Shown: one piece after another, positions 46,560 through 46,838 of the stretch
Numbering within the stretch: position 1 is the first letter of the stretch
Layout: each line of letters opens with the position of its first letter
DNA from: JBKEDC01 sp047972995
GTDB taxonomy: Bacteria; Bacteroidota; Bacteroidia; Bacteroidales; Prolixibacteraceae
Length of the DNA: 46,838 nucleotides
Assembly (NCBI GenBank): GCA_047972995.1
Contig: JBKEBD010000010.1
Span: forward strand, 1-46,838
Direction of reading: 5' to 3'
Notes under the pieces: model-generated
Told to the model about the DNA's origin: nothing
What the model saw: only the letters and a program-made list of their open reading frames with translations
The model's database searches: none
Program-made: the position numbers and the translations under genes

Positions 46560-46616
46560 GTGCCTATATGTCATGTTGTTTAGAATGGGATCACGGATCA
46601 CCTGCAATTTTTGGGT

Positions 46617-46838
46617 CTAGGCATAAATTTTAGCTAGTCTGAACAGGAAGTATTTAACATCTGCCACTCCTCTAAGTTTTCTTCTAAAGTCTTTAATTTT
46701 AGCATTGAAAGCTTCAGCAGAAGCATTTGTGCTACGATTGTCAAAATAGTTTAGTATTGTGTCGTAGTGGTGATATATTGTAGCTGTTACCGTGTTAAAC
46801 TTTTTGAATCCAGATTCTGCAACACGATCGTACCAATA
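46617..46838 (-). CDS. Transposase, C-terminal end (ISL3/ISAon1-like), partial
   Basis: The minus strand is open from the right edge to TAG at 46617-46619, 73 codons. It reads TATIYHHYDTILNYFDNRSTNASAEAFNAKIKDFRRKLRGVADVKYFLFRLAKIYA. The NRSTNA-AE-FNAKIK-FRR--RGV-D--FFLFRL-KIYA pattern is the C-terminal catalytic end of ISL3/ISAon1-type DDE transposases, with the glutamate in AEAFNAKIK. No disruption is seen in the visible part. The rest lies beyond the window, and the IS end should fall between 46560 and 46616. Confidence 0.82.
   Translation of the reverse strand, partial: YWYDRVAESGFKKFNTVTATIYHHYDTILNYFDNRSTNASAEAFNAKIKDFRRKLRGVADVKYFLFRLAKIYA

Overview
The window looks like chromosomal DNA of a bacterium in the Bacteroidota, most likely order Bacteroidales. 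Several promoters fit the Bacteroidota pattern TTTG - about 19 nt - TAnnTTTG (clearest before both tRNA-Phe genes). Other pointers are a mitochondrial-like citrate synthase beside isocitrate dehydrogenase and a mitochondrial-type aconitase, a nrfHA-ccsBA nitrite-ammonification operon, the serC/DUF1015 pair, and GH28/GH78/GH27 glycosidases. The genus cannot be fixed from this sequence.

Layout. 1-485: the 3' end of a Wzz-like chain-length gene with an in-frame stop, closed by a strong hairpin. 682-5563 (-): acn-icd-gltA, the oxidative TCA branch to 2-oxoglutarate. 6010-9584 (-): polysaccharide genes: a broken GH78 rhamnosidase, a GH28 pectinase-like protein and a GH27 alpha-galactosidase. 9690-15227 (+): a decay zone with an ISAs1-type insertion sequence remnant, a TolC-like gene without its 5' end, and an RND efflux pump gene with a lost start codon, a frameshift and an 18-copy TTG repeat. 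15266-17347: an inverted-repeat element, mnmE, and a small transposable element with a target duplication between mnmE and fabG. 17348-20099: fabG, an IS3-type remnant and a secreted alpha/beta hydrolase. 20145-24360 (-): nrfH-nrfA-ccsB-ccsA, with a second, broken nrfA 3' end upstream. 25158-27563 (-): serC and DUF1015. 27987-31722: a small unknown protein, a LuxR-type regulator with a Ric-like hemerythrin protein, an SRPBCC protein, pyrE and a Nudix hydrolase. 32082-36183 (-): a thioredoxin-fold exported protein, coaD, a sigma-54 activator without a DNA-binding domain, and Ppx/GppA. 36343-43169: tdk, an ABC-2 exporter, trmD and addB. 43414-46524: a ClC channel with a small membrane protein, then two tRNA-Phe genes with near-identical promoters flanking a broken lipoprotein gene. 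46617-46838: the 3' end of another transposase.

How it fits together. The housekeeping stretches are intact and ordinary. The unusual part is the number of recently damaged genes (wzz, GH78, tolC, RND pump, nrfA copy, lipoprotein, three transposases) and the mobile-element footprints among them. The clearest new observation is a 206-bp non-autonomous element (17003-17208) with a 10-bp target duplication. Its ends match the end of the decayed ISAs1-type element at 9690 and a lone end at 5772, so one transposase family appears to have seeded several sites. I found no CRISPR array, phage region, riboswitch or convincing new defence system.
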